From contig OY365806.1 of assembly GCA_959347315.1 (NCBI GenBank), positions 50,018,842-50,082,841 on the forward strand: a stretch of DNA of 64,000 nt, read 5' to 3'. This stretch comes from Bimastos eiseni (taxonomy: Eukaryota; Annelida; Clitellata; Crassiclitellata; Lumbricidae). Each line of letters opens with the position of its first letter. The stretch's first letter is position 1. Both the position numbers and the translations under genes were made by a program. The notes under the pieces are model-generated. The model was not told the origin of the DNA. It worked only from the letters and a program-made list of their open reading frames with translations, and made no database searches. Positions 1 to 30,167 of the stretch are shown here, in pieces.

Positions 1-16
1 CTATTACAATCAATCA

Positions 17-6080
<6,064 letters not shown>

Positions 6081-6378
6081 CTCTGCAGCCTCCTACAGTT
6101 GTGTGAAGGAGGGCTCGCCTATTTGATTATATAAAAGTCAAGATTAAGGAGAAGAATGGTAAATAATATGCAAATGCAATATGTAGATAATATGCAAAGA
6201 AGAACGTGTAGGAAAGAAAGAATAGGAAGAAGCATGCGATGGGCAAGAATGCGAAGACGAGAAGATAGATACAGGAGTAGGTGAAGATAATGGGGAAATA
6301 TAGAATGAGAATGGGGAGCAGGTTGGCTAAATAGAATGATGACGATTCAGACGTTGCAAGGCCCTAATAAGGAAACGT

Positions 6379-6960
6379 TTGAGGGGCCCTCGTAATCGTA
6401 TCGTAATCGTAATCGTAATGTCCAGATTTCTAAAGCGCCACTTCAAGGCTAAGCGCTGGGCACCAGCTTATTCACGAGCGCTGCGTCAAATCGAAAGGGT
6501 TGTCCAAAGGATAGTCCGTGGGCGGTCAGAGTTCGGTTTCCAGAAGGTCAGCAGGGAGGCAGAGTAGCTGTAAAGGAGGGTGTCGCTTTGGTCGAGGATC
6601 GACAGGTGGGATGTCAAATAGTGAGTCTGGGTAAGAGTCCTTGAAAATGTGCGATTTGAGTTTAGAATGGAAAGCCCGGGGTGTGATGGACAGAGGCGCT
6701 AGGGACAGATGATGTTGCATGACGGGAAATGATGGTGAAGGAACCGAGAAGGCACGAAATTCAGGAGGTAGGTCGTTCCAGAGACGAGGTGCGGTGTTTG
6801 ATATTGCGCGATTGGAGAACTTGAGATTAGATGTGATCGGAGGTCGAGTGAGGGTGAGGTAAGGGGACGATCGGTTAGAGCGGGTTGGCTGGATGGTGAA
6901 GAGTTCGCGAAGATATTTGGGCTGGGAATATTATATGGAGTTGTAAGTTAGTGATAAGAT
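6379..6960 (-). mobile_element. CR1/L2-type LINE 3' end with (CGATTA)n tail
   Basis: Reading the minus strand from about 6960, one frame gives the ordered C-terminal LINE blocks: FSNRAISNTAPRLWNDLP, then PPEFRAF, then LSITPRAFHSKLKSHIF and KDSYPD. It ends in a CGATTA repeat at about 6392-6420, the usual microsatellite-like LINE 3' end. This is a different family from the copies at 0.4-1.3 and 56.6-58.1 kb. It lies upstream of the esterase start. Confidence 0.8.
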
Positions 6961-7084
6961 TTTGAAGTGAATGCGCTCTGGGATTTTTAGCCTCTCACTT
7001 CGCTCTTGTAAAGAGTGCGTACAACAAAACAGGCCAATCGACTATACGGTTTTTAAAATAACCACTTGGAATATTCAAATGGCC

Positions 7085-8725
7085 CATCGGCTTGTCGACA
7101 GTTGTATCGAATTAGTCTTGGTCTCGAGACGGTCTTGAGACCGAAAAACTGCGGTCTTGGTCTTGGTCTCGAATGCATCGGTCTTGGTCTTGGTCTTGGT
7201 CTCGGACCGTCGGTCTTGGTACTAAAGGAACGACCTTGGGATTGGTCTCCGTCTTAGATTAGCGTTCTTGGTCATTTGCCGTATCAGAGCTATTTCTTTG
7301 ATATTTGTCGGTAATTTTAGATTATTAGAGACACCGGAAGTTTAGGCATTACGCGCTTGTTATCGATTTATGACGTGTTGACCATCTATATACAAATGTC
7401 ACTATGGGCAAAAAAATGCATTTGCAACGGAACCAGCCATCTCAAAATTTGCATTCACAAAATGTCGAGGTTTTGGAACAACCTAATAATTATGTGGTCG
7501 GCCACGGGTAGTCACTGTTAACATACAATTCCGAGTAGAAGTAGGCCTACACCATTCGCACGGAACGTTAATCTACTTGTTCAGATGTCTTATTTAAAAC
7601 CTATCGTATACTGTAAGTAATTTATAGTGTGATATTCTCAGGCCGAAGCCAAGGGCTGAACCCACAAAAGTTCATACTGGCCGGTGAAACTGTTTTCTGG
7701 ACCATTATTAAGATTAGTATTCTTCAGCAACAAAATTAATGTTTTAAACGTGTTATTCCGTTTTAGCGTCTTAATAAATTGAATGGTTTATAAAAAAGAG
7801 TATCAGTCTTGGGCTTAGTCTCGGATCACCCGGTCTTGGTCTTGGTCTTGGCCTTGGACCTCTCGGTCTTGGTTTCGATCTAAAATTAGCGTTCTTGGTC
7901 ATTTGCTGTATCTGAGCAATTTTTTATATTTATCTGTCATTTTCGATTCTTAGAGACCGCATGGTTTTGTCCAAAGCGATTGTTATCGATTTATGGCGTG
8001 CTGACCAAACTAATATATCCTTATATAAAAATTTACATATATATATATGTTTGTATATATATATATATATGAAGATCTATTAATTTGTGTCGCCGCTCTC
8101 TCCGCTCTAATGAGCGAGGCATGCTCATTGTCCCATTTGCCCGTACAATTACTAAACAGAATTGTGCCTTCTCAGTGGTTGGCCCCTCGCTCTCGAACAT
8201 GCTAGTAATTATATGATCGGCCACGTGTAGACACTGTTAACCTACAATTCCGAGGTCCGTGATACAGGTACACCGTTCAAACGGAACGTTATTCTACTTG
8301 TTCAGATGTATTAAAGTATTTACCTAACTGTTGTATACTGTAAGTAATTTATAATGTGATATTCTCAGGCCGAAGCCAAGAGCTGAACCCGTAAATGTTC
8401 AAAGTGGTAGGTAAAACTGTTTCCCGGACCATAATTAGGATTAGTAGGCTATTCTTCAGCAATAAAATTGATATTTTAAGCGTGTTATTTCGTTTTAGCG
8501 TCTTAATAAATTGAAATATTTATGAAAAAGAGTATCGGTCTTGATCTTAGTCTTGGGCCATCGGTCACGGTCTTGGACCACTCGGTCTCGGTTTTGGTCT
8601 TGGTCTTGGACCACTCGGTCTCGGTTTTGGTCTTGGTCTTGGACCACTCGGTCTCGGTTTTGGTCTTGGTCTTGGACCACTCGGTCTCGGTCTTGGTCTT
8701 GATTTTTGGTCTCTTGTCCAACACT
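7085..8725. repeat. Tandemly duplicated 0.63-0.73-kb block with GGTCTTG-rich arrays
   Basis: Segments after 7126 recur after about 7800 and partly after 8526. Examples: GCGTTCTTGGTCATTTG at 7262 and 7889; GGCCGAAGCCAAG at 7641 and 8368; AAAAAGAGTATC before 7805 and 8535. Offsets are about 627 bp early in the unit and 727 bp late in it, the difference being an insertion with an AT repeat near 8036-8070. Each unit opens with a GGTCTTGGTCTTGG array. The block may derive from a hAT-like element: a CACTG-type end is visible near 8727, but a convincing left terminus is not. Confidence 0.75.
8573..8720. repeat. 33-bp minisatellite (GGACCACTCGGTCTCGG...)
   Basis: About four copies of a 33-bp unit starting GGACCACTCGGTCTCGG. 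The unit length is a multiple of three, so frames stay open on both strands and yield an 11-residue periodic peptide. There is no start context or gene neighbour to suggest it is coding. Confidence 0.9.
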
Positions 8726-8759
8726 GGGCCGTCATAGTCCGAGATTCAAATCTTTAAAA

Positions 8760-9535
8760 AAAATATGACATCGGCGTGCGATTCGCACATTTGCAGGTCA
8801 ATTGAACGTGTGCGTTGTGATGGATCATTTAGCCAACTATAGTCCAGAGAAACTAACTTCCCAACACACTCTCCGAAAATGCTGCGTTGTCAATAGACTT
8901 ACTTTCGATCGGCGTATAGAACTTCGATGGACAAACTGAAGAAACTGTCAAGTAAACGCCTATGTATTTATAGATGAGGTTTAACCACGCTTATCGCGTC
9001 ACCTCTAGCATGTGGCTTGTCAACAAAGGTTTTTCATCTGAACTCGTGGGAGATAGACAACATGTCACAGAGCAATAACTTTGGCGTATAATCTATTGCC
9101 GAATAGAGTTTCTTATCGCTTGTCCATTCTTGTTCTTAGAACTATGTAACCGAGAGCACAATTCCCCTAGATTTATATGAGCTACTTTCAACAAAACGGA
9201 GCAAGATTTTACAATTGACCTTGTCTGTCAGTTGGACTCGACAATACGTTGGGCGGTCGTTAGTTGTTACTGAACCTTCACTTGTCAGTCTATTGGCTGC
9301 AATAGTGTAGTGCAATTAGGTCAATTAATGATTGAATACAGATTCATTAAAAAAATTAACTATCTTTCATTTTATACAATAACGTGTAACCTTAGCCTGT
9401 TCAAGTTATTTTCATTTTTTTGGGCTCCCCTGTATTGAACACTGATCGACGCCTCTGCGCACGTATATGCGTAACTGTTTGACTTTAACTAAGAACTATT
9501 CCTACATTAAACTTATAAGAGCTCGGCTCCACTGA
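8760..9535. other. Intergenic, nothing recognised
   Basis: AT-rich sequence without coding frames, terminal repeats or known repeat blocks. Confidence 0.5.
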
Positions 9536-9539
9536 GCAG

Positions 9540-11196
9540 ATCGATGTGAGTCACATCGATGGATTTCGGTCTTTTAGAAGGGATCGGCTGGCCAGACGAG
9601 CAGAGGGCGTGGCAATCTATTTTGCGGAGCGCTGCAGGGCCTCGGAGATTGATCTACCTGCTCTGGATCCGGACTTCGGCCAAGGACCGGGTGATCTTCG
9701 TCGGAGCCCAATATCACCCGGCACGACCGATATACACAACTGAGGCCCTTCTCGACAGAATCGAGCAGTCTGTTGAGTTTCTTGCATGGACGGATTCAAG
9801 AGCGCTGATCACCTTAGGTGGGGATTTTAATCAACTTCACGAGCAAGATATAGTAGAGCGAACTGGTCTCATCCCACTCATCCATCAGCCAACCAGGGGT
9901 GAAAACATCCTAGATAGATTGTTTGTTTCAGAAATGTGCTTATCGTCAGTGAAGATCATGGACTGAGCCATCAACACGGACCACAAAGTCATGATCGCCC
10001 TACCCGTTGGCATAGTCACCAATCGCCACAAGAAACAGCATAAGGCCATATTTCTGAAACGAACTCCGAATCAGCATGCCCCCCCTCCTCCAGGAGCTGT
10101 CGACTGTCGACTTGTCTTATATTCAACAAATCAGGGATGTCCAAGCTGCTTGGGACGCCTTCTATGCGGACACCATAGAAAGATTGGAGCGGTTCTATCC
10201 AAAACGGGAAATCACCATGACATCGTCTGATCCTTACTTTCTGAAACCTGAAATGAAGCATCTACTCAGGCTCAAAAACACACTGCTGAGAGCTGGTCGT
10301 ATCGAGGAAGCCTCGGCTATTGCGAAAGGAGTTTTGATCAGGATAGACAGAATTGTAAAGGGTCAGCTTAGCTCAATCGATATTTCTGATGGCCTGCAGA
10401 CGCTTTGGAAAAGTGTCGAAAGTTAAAGAAGCGTGGAGCACCAGAAGATGCAGAGGATGGTCTCACAGCTGATGAGTTAAACAACCCCCATGCCACCGTC
10501 TCAGCGGATGAGAACTATGTTCCACCAAGCAGTAAAGTAACAGTGCACAATGGAAGACAATTTATATCAGAGCTCCGCGTATTCAACATTTTGGACCGAT
10601 GGGTGCCGATGGGCTACCAGCGTGGTATCTTCGCTTGGCTGCCCCGGGTATCTCGGAAACGCTCGCCTATCTTGTCAACCTGTCACTGTCTCAATCACAA
10701 TTACCGCAACAGTGGAAAATGGCAGTCATATGCCCTGTTGCTAAGGTTCCATTGCCGACGAAACCAGAAGAATACCGCCCGATCTCTGTAACGCCGATAT
10801 TATCTAGAATAGTAGAACGCGAGCTAGTCCATCGGTTCATCTACCCAGCCTTCGAGGACAAACCTGTCGCAGACCTCTTACAGGATCAATTTGCTTTCAG
10901 ACCAACAGGATCAACAACATCGGCTCTCGTATTCATACAGCATCACGTTTCTCAGTTACTTCTGACGAACGATTATGTGGTCTTAGTTTCACTCGATCTG
11001 CCAAAGGCCTTCATTCGGCGAGACATGCTCCACTCCGCGGCCAAACTGGCAATCCTTAACTTACCTGATCTTGTCTCTTGTCTACAATTGGGTTGTCAGT
11101 TTCCTCAAGGGCCGATCACATGTCACCAGATGCAGAGGCCACATATCGAACGTCAGAGAAATCGAGAGCTCAGGACCCATGGGCTGCCAACTATAT
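9540..11196 (+). mobile_element. Non-LTR retrotransposon (LINE) with endonuclease and RT pieces, decayed and 3' truncated
   Basis: Frames on the plus strand carry APE-endonuclease blocks (GVAIYFAERC near 9610; LGGDFNQLH near 9815; LDRLFV near 9915; the TDHKVM equivalent after a stop near 9975). The reverse-transcriptase region follows (10600-11190): YRPISVTPILSRIVERELVH, DQFAFRPTGSTTSALVFIQH, VSLDLPKAF and a frameshifted SVIQGS-like tail. Several frameshifts and stops (for example at 9964 and 10423) make it inactive. The catalytic FADD box and everything after it is absent. The element stops abruptly in an AT repeat at 11197-11226. Clade is uncertain; the GSTTSAL block suggests a CR1/Daphne-like lineage. 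Confidence 0.85.
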
Positions 11197-11860
11197 AAAT
11201 ATATATAAATATATATATATATATATCAGTTTAGCATTGTGCGATAGAGTATGGTGGATGATGAGGAGAGCCTCTAGCGACTTTAAATCAAAATAATAGA
11301 CCAAGTGATTGAACGCTATGTATGATCAATACGACCAAACTCATTGTCAACAAGGATTTGACTAAGGAGCCGTCCACATATAGGGGGTTTCGAATTTAGG
11401 CGATTTTTGCGTACGGATGCGTTTGGTGGGGGAGGGGTCCCGAAAATCGCCTACGTAGGGCCTACGCAGATGAAATTGTCCAATTATGACGTCCACAATA
11501 CAGAACATGAAAATCAGAACAGTAAACCTAATCACAGATATTCCTGCTCAATCAATTTTAGGTAGCATTAAAACGGTTTCAAATGCAAGTGTTGTTAGTG
11601 TTTTAATTCTTCATAACAGTTAACAAATTTAAGCTGTTAAATATGATGCTTAACAAAATTAAATAGCCTATGGTAAAATCAATGTCTGTGTCTTATAGAT
11701 GTCTTTAGGTATTTAACTTTTGCAATGGAGGGGGGTAGAGCTCAGATGTACGTACGCAAATGGGAGAGGATCCACGAAATGCAACAGAGGCGAGAGGGTG
11801 TGCGAAAATCCGATATTTATGCGTAGGTAACAATTATATGGATGGGCCCTAACTGCGAAA
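11197..11860. other. AT repeat (11197-11226) and unassigned sequence
   Basis: A short TATA-rich repeat closes the LINE. The rest has no frame or repeat that I recognise. Confidence 0.5.
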
Positions 11861-11869
11861 AGAGATGAA

Positions 11870-11935
11870 TGAGAGCGAACGTTTGCAATCGTCATAAACA
11901 TCATCGTCGTCGTCGTCATCATCATCATCATCAGT
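11870..11935. repeat. CGT/CAT trinucleotide-rich stretch
   Basis: Imperfect CATCATCGTCGTCGTC runs. Low complexity; the His/Arg-rich frame through it is not supported as a gene. Confidence 0.7.
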
Positions 11936-12023
11936 CACATCGGAGACATTGTCTGCGGAAAAGATGGAGGACAGTTGAATTCTCTGGCAAGCGCATTATC
12001 GCTCACACCGTCACACACTTATT

Positions 12024-12473
12024 ATGTATGTATGTATGTATGTATGTATGTATGTATGTATGTATGTATGTATGTATGTATGTATGTATGTATGTATGTA
12101 TGTATGTATGTATGTATGTATGTATGTATGTATGTATGTATGTATGTATGTATGTATGTATGTATGTATGTATGTATGTATGTATGTATGTATGTATGTA
12201 TGTATGTATGTATGTATGTATGTATGTATGTATGTATGTATGTATGTATGTATGTATGTATGTATGTATGTATGTATGTATGTATGTATGTATGTATGTA
12301 TGTATGTATGTATGTATGTATGTATGTATGTATGTATGTATGTATGTATGTATGTATGTATGTATGTATGTATGTATGTATGTATGTATGTATGTATGTA
12401 TGTATGTATGTATGTATGTATGTATGTATGTATGTATGTATGTATGTATGTATGTATGTATGTACGTATGTAT
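12024..12473. repeat. (ATGT)n microsatellite, about 112 units
   Basis: Essentially perfect ATGT units over about 450 bp, with a single interruption (ACGT near 12464). All long frames across it (MYVC.../HTYI...) are artefacts of the repeat. Its true length may differ from the assembled length. Confidence 0.99.
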
Positions 12474-12679
12474 CGGTATCAATGAATGAGGGCAGCGTAA
12501 AAAACAGCAATAGCCAAAGCATCGCTGAACACCCCACTTCATCCTCAAGAGCCTTCACATGATCTACTTAGACCGGAGAGGGACGGCGCGCGGTCGTCTC
12601 AAAGAACATCTGGTCCACACTTTGCGACGCATCCTGGCCATCGAAGGACCGACCACCGAGAAGACGATAACCTCTGGAC

Positions 12680-13043
12680 CAGAGGTGTCAAAGAGCCGAC
12701 ACGCGGGCCATTTCTGGCCCGCAGAGCCTTGATTAAAACCCAACACAAATCGTAATCTCAACATTTCTACTTCGCCCATAAAAGCGAAGTCTCGGGAAGC
12801 AGCTTATTCACAATCGAATTTGTCATTTGAAAGACTCTATCATCAGTTTTCTGTGATGTTTGTAATTGATAATACATATCAAAGTAACGTTTTCAAAGCC
12901 TAATTCAACTGTTTGTATGTCCCCCCCCCCCTTTGAGATCCCAGGCCTACCCCATTTTTCTCAAGCGACTTCGGCAAACTGGCCCGCTACCTGTTGGAAA
13001 ATGTTACTATTGGCCCGCCATTACAAAACGTTTGACACCTCCG
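12680..13043. mobile_element. hAT-type non-autonomous element
   Basis: The 364-bp element begins CAGAGGTGTCAAA and ends TTTGACACCTCCG, imperfect inverted termini of the widespread CAG(G/A)GGTGTCAAA class, with GGCCCGC-rich subterminal motifs at both ends. Flanking 8-mers CTCTGGAC and CTATAGAC match at six of eight positions, consistent with an old hAT target duplication. No transposase. Confidence 0.7.
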
Positions 13044-13344
13044 CTATAGACTATTATTATTCTAATTTTTGTACCCGAGGCAAATACTGATCCCTCGGGT
13101 TGATAGAACTACTCTCCGGAGAGAAACATATGGTTTTCTGGAACGACTTAATATAATTATCGTTTTTGTTGTTAATATTATTCTTGTCGTCTTACTGATT
13201 TTCTGTCTCTGCCACTGCCAGAATCTGTTTCTGTGTCCCTATCATAGCGACCTGTTCTGCTTCGATATGTCTTCATGCCCTGTCCTCTGTCCCCATTAAT
13301 CTCCCAATTTGATTGCCGAGCGCATCAAGCAAAAGAGGCATCCT

Positions 13345-13398
13345 AACCTAAGACCCTAACCCTAACCCTAACCCTAACCTAAAGGGTTAGGGTTAACA
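13345..13398. repeat. Interstitial telomere-like repeats in inverted arrangement
   Basis: Three to four CCCTAA units are followed within a few bases by GGGTTAGGGTT, so the two strands meet and form a short hairpin. Matches the animal TTAGGG telomere unit. Confidence 0.85.
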
Positions 13399-13399
13399 A

Positions 13400-15870
13400 A
13401 AGAGGCAAAAGAGTAGCTTAATGCATGTACGTGTAGGCTTACCAAAGCACTAATATGGAGGCGCCTCTCGCGTTCAATCTGCCGCCGTCGATTGCTTTGA
13501 CGAGCAGCGTTTATATGACCTCAGACTGTGACGACGACGACGATGTGGCTCAGCGCGTGAGACTTAGATCAAGAGTCACACGACAGAAGCAGCATGTGCG
13601 GTGTTATTTATCTTAGCGTACGCACGGGTCAACGGCCACAGCCTTTAATTTGATGGTGACAGACTGTCGCAGGAGTTCAGAGTAGCAAGGTAGGGGTCAT
13701 GGAAGGTCAAAATCGATCACATGTGTATGGGTGCTTTGTAATAATTATGTCACAGGTCATTGGAGGTTACGGAGGACCAAACTAGGTCACAGAAGCAAAT
13801 TGTAAGTTAGACAAAAGAACTGGGTCACAGGAAAGTGTATGAAACATGAACAGAAGGCAAGCAACCAAATTAAAACAGAGTTTGTGCTTTTATTAGGAAT
13901 ATCTTCATTGAAGATACAACCTGCTAACAACGCCTTGTCAAAAGTGCCCACCATGTACAAAACTTGTTCCTCCATGAACATTATTCTCTAACTATTGTTA
14001 AATTTAGTCTTCTAAAAACATCAAACTATTCACAAATAGCCTGTTTCTGCATTAAAGAACTAAGCAGAAAACGATAAAACCATTGAAGCCTGGGTCAGAA
14101 TAGTTACATAAAAGATAAAAGGACGAAAAATGATCAGAATCCAAAACATACAAATGAGACGGTTAAAACATAAACAGGATTCCGTAACTTGCAGGACCTC
14201 ATTAAACCATATCTATTGTATCAATATATTTATATAGCGCCTATAGCAGCACCCACCAATCAGAGGTGATCACCTGTAGATCAAGGAACAAAAGCATTAA
14301 TCTGATGGAGCCTAACTTTGCTTCATGGATTAGGTTCGAAATAATGGTCAACTTAATAAATGATGGCCAGTTTTTCCAACAACATATGCCACAAAAATAT
14401 CCTTTTATCCACAGCAGAACTCAGGCTTGACAGTAAACAAAAGCTGTTGCATTCAGTGACAATTCCTCTGTGCTCGCAAAGACAAAGAAATTCATTCATT
14501 TTCAACTAAACTAACAATATCCATAATTACCAATGTCTAAAATAATTATGCTATGAAGCATCCCAAACAATGATGGTTCATTAGGTAACACATGCGGCAA
14601 TCAAATGCTTTCAAAGATGCAGTTTCCAAGTATCCTGCGGTATTCCCTATGATTTATATCTGGCTTTGAGGAAACCTTGGAGGGCAAAAGTGAAACTCTA
14701 AAAGAAAAAAAGCTATGCCCGATAAAGTAGATGGCAAAACAGCACAAAGAGAACTGCAGAAAACTGGCTAAATCAAATCAGATGAAATAATAAGACAAAA
14801 ATCTGATCTTTTTGCCAACAGATAATGTGACCATTAATTAGAAATGTAGATATGTAGACAAGGAATGCAGAGAGAACGCCTGTCACCTTCTAGGAAACAT
14901 ATTCAACCGGCGCCTACAACCTCATCACTCAAACCAGCCCCACAAACTAGCAAGTACAAGAGCTACATGTATTATTTCTTCATTTTCTCCCAACTGCAAT
15001 ATACTAGTGACAGAAATTGGATAGGTATCCTCTATGCCAGAAAAATTGAAATGTAAACCATTTCCATCTGAAACCGGAATCCTATACAAGGTGTAACATT
15101 TTAAAGAACAAACTTAAGCCGAAATATAACTTACAGATTTTACGGATACTCCAGCAGTAGTAATTTTGATTACAGGAATCAGTAGTTTTAGCAGGACATT
15201 CAATTATCAACTACAAAGACTAGAAATATATATATATGATTATATATATATATAATATATATTCTATGATGCTAATGTACCTATTTTATATCCAATATGC
15301 TGGAAAAGGTGCTATTATTATAATAATGCTCAAAAACCTTTCAACCAGGCATGAATATTCATTTCCAGTCTGGCACCGCAAACACAATAAACTATCATTA
15401 TAAGAAAAGCCACAAGTCATCCTGAAAATAGTTCTTAAAAAAAGAGTCTTTACTGGAGCGGAGCATGGCACGGAAATTCCAGATGGCAACTAAAACAGCA
15501 ACACCGAACTAATCCACAAGACCAACGCTAACATTATACAGGTATACAAATACATATGCATATGTATGTCTATAATTATTAGAAAAAATAATGTGTATTC
15601 TCTCACTCACACGTGCATACCACACACACATGTGCAAGCACATGGTTCCACAGGATTTAAAAGAAATACAACATCTACTGCAAGGGATCTGCCACCATAA
15701 AAATCGATAAAAAGATCTATGACGAGTTTTTCTACAGAAAATGTGCCTTTGCACGGCTAGATTTAAACACAATATCTAACCACATAACTCAGCATTTCTT
15801 CATATACAGAAATGTACTAGTGCACAGCATATATAAATATAAAAATATATATGATTTTCTATAGTACATA
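13400..15870. other. Intergenic or 3' flank of GSK3, one L2-like tail near 14215-14260
   Basis: AT-rich sequence with no recognisable exon. TATTTATATAGCGCC at about 14228 is the reverse complement of the L2-like 3' tail. Microsatellite TA runs lie at 15225-15260. Part of the stretch could be a long GSK3 3' UTR, but nothing proves it. Confidence 0.4.
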
Positions 15871-16500
15871 GACTGTGCCTGAAATAAAGGGATCCCTAAT
15901 GATGATATAAAAATAAATGGTAAATATTGGTTGATTATTGAAACTCCAGAACAGTTTTAATATTGACATATTTATCCACAAATGTGTAATTTATGAGAGT
16001 CCTGGTTTAAAAAAGTATGTCACAGTGACATCTTTAAATTACAAAGTTAATGCCTGGTAGAAATTTGATCAGCTAGTCAATGATGCTTCTATTGGCTAAT
16101 GGTGCACGCGTGTTGATGCTTGTCTCGAGGCCAAAGACAACACTTTTAACACACTTTGTAGTTTAATATTATTCAAATGCAAGAATAAATTTGAACTACA
16201 TTTATGGTGGTTTATCGATAACATTTTTAAAAAGTTAAAAATTATGTAGATGAATTTTATGCCGTCCTTAAAACTTGAATGCTGACATTATTATGACACC
16301 ATTACTGGATGACAAGATCTATCGTATTTTATGCCGTATCAGATAAAACTAGTATGTACTTTACTGAACCACTTGCAAATGCGTTGTGGGCACATCATAA
16401 ATATGTCAGGATTAGAACAGTTTTTGAAATTTAAATCGACGAATGTTTACTATTTATTTTTATATTATCCTTAGGGGTCCTTTTATTTCTGGACACAGTG
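15871..16500. mobile_element. Mariner-type non-autonomous element
   Basis: The termini are about 60-bp inverted repeats: left GACTGTGCCTGAAATAAAG, right (reverse complement) CACTGTGTCCAGAAATAAAA. TA lies on each side (15869-15870 and 16501-16502). Length 630 bp, no transposase. A related left-end copy is at 28088. The right end abuts the assembly gap. Confidence 0.8.
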
Positions 16501-16526
16501 TATATATATATACACACAGTGAACTA

Positions 16527-16726
16527 NNNNNNNNNNNNNNNNNNNNNNNNNNNNNNNNNNNNNNNNNNNNNNNNNNNNNNNNNNNNNNNNNNNNNNNNNN
16601 NNNNNNNNNNNNNNNNNNNNNNNNNNNNNNNNNNNNNNNNNNNNNNNNNNNNNNNNNNNNNNNNNNNNNNNNNNNNNNNNNNNNNNNNNNNNNNNNNNNN
16701 NNNNNNNNNNNNNNNNNNNNNNNNNN
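16527..16726. other. Assembly gap (200 N)
   Basis: Exactly 200 N, so the gap size is probably a placeholder. Frames read through it are meaningless. Confidence 0.99.
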
Positions 16727-17810
16727 AGTGTTTACAAATTGTGTAGGCATTTAAAAATTCCTGGTTTCAGACATTGCCTGTAACATATATAGATTTACAA
16801 CTATTGGTGACCAAAACTTTGCTATCTTGACAACAACAACACATGCACAATCTACAATTGACGAGCGTTTCTCTTGAGTTTGGCAGCACATGAAATAATC
16901 AACTGGGTAAAGTGTGAATATAAATGTATTCATATGCATTCATATCTATATGGTAATTATAGTTGTAAATTTATATATAGTGCCACTTCCATGTATACAG
17001 GTACATTAGTATGTTCAGCATGCTCGTATTTGTTCAATTTATGCATGGCGCCATGTTGCTGCGCTCTAATGTGTTTAGTATGTGTAGTGTGTGTCTGTAC
17101 AAACTCCCTGGGACTGTACCCATTCCAGACACCTTGATGACAAACCTCAGTGAGTACATCTCAACCAATGACCGATCTCTGTCTTTAACTTGCATCTGTT
17201 AGTGTAAACCAATGTTTATTTATATGTAAACACATATATTATGTACATATGTGTGATCGTGCCTGCATAATCCTTCACTCTGGTTGTAAACAACAGGGGC
17301 ATTGAGTGACTTGCCTGTAAAAGTCAATTTAATTTACATCAGACCTCAAATTCTATGAAAGATTTGACAGGCAACGTTGTTAAACCATTTCTGCATATTA
17401 ACTCTTTAACGATGAGCTGCACTGTCTTCCCGATGTTCCCATACATCATAGTATGCACACGCTGTTGAAGCATTAAACAAGAAACTGTAATTCTCGATGT
17501 GAAAAGTTGCAACCTATTACTATTGGTGATAGACACTTTCTGTTTAACCCAACAGTACAGCACTACCAATCCAATGCAATATCAAACTGTATGGTCAACT
17601 TTGGTAACACACGAACATGTATAATTGTATATGCATATAGGTGCCTGCTATTTCTGATACTTAAAATCAATATATTTTACATGGCAATTTATAATCAGAC
17701 AATTTCCTCAAGGTAAGCTTGAGCATAACTGTTATATCTACATAGACATCAAATCTAGGCACATATATATACACAAGAACATAAATATGTATTATTACCA
17801 CATATGCATG
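16727..17810. other. Flank of GSK3, nothing recognised
   Basis: AT-rich sequence with short CA/TA runs. No frame with family similarity. Confidence 0.45.
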
Positions 17811-17816
17811 TTTATT
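17811..17816 (-). terminator. Candidate polyadenylation signal for GSK3
   Basis: AATAAA on the minus strand, about 310 bases after the GSK3 stop codon at 18125. It is the first perfect signal noticed downstream. A later cleavage site is possible. Confidence 0.35.
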
Positions 17817-17943
17817 GTTTTCTAAAGAAGCTGTGTGATACAGCACAACAATTCGTAATAACTACCAAATTCCTAAATAGTCTTGAGAGGAATTACTTTA
17901 CAGCTTATTTACAAGTTCGTTTTTTCAATACACCTAGTAATCA

Positions 17944-18000
17944 TACACACACACACATACATATAAACACATACACTCTGTGTGTGTATATTTATACACA
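17944..18000. repeat. (CA)n/(TG)n-rich microsatellite
   Basis: Short runs of ACAC and TGTG with TATA interruptions, just downstream of the GSK3 stop codon. Confidence 0.75.
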
Positions 18001-18124
18001 TGCATACATATGCATGTCTGTATATTTATAAAGCATCTTAGTCACATGACGGCCAGCCAACTACCACGTGTCTACGATTGGCAGGACGTCAGTTTTCAAG
18101 CGAACTGCACAAGGGCACCAGTCT

Positions 18125-30167
<12,043 letters not shown>

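Noticed and set aside
8495..8737. Periodic QDQDQNRDRV and VLVLVLDHSVS frames
   Set aside because: Result of a 33-bp minisatellite; both strands open equally.
11869..12562. Long frames MYVC/HTYI on both strands
   Set aside because: Pure products of the ATGT microsatellite; open in all frames because the unit contains no stop in these phases.
13355..13380. CCCTAA repeats as a true chromosome end
   Set aside because: Too few units, inverted partner adjacent, and genes on both sides.
16443..16754. Frames of about 100 codons near 16.5 kb
   Set aside because: They run through 200 N of assembly gap.
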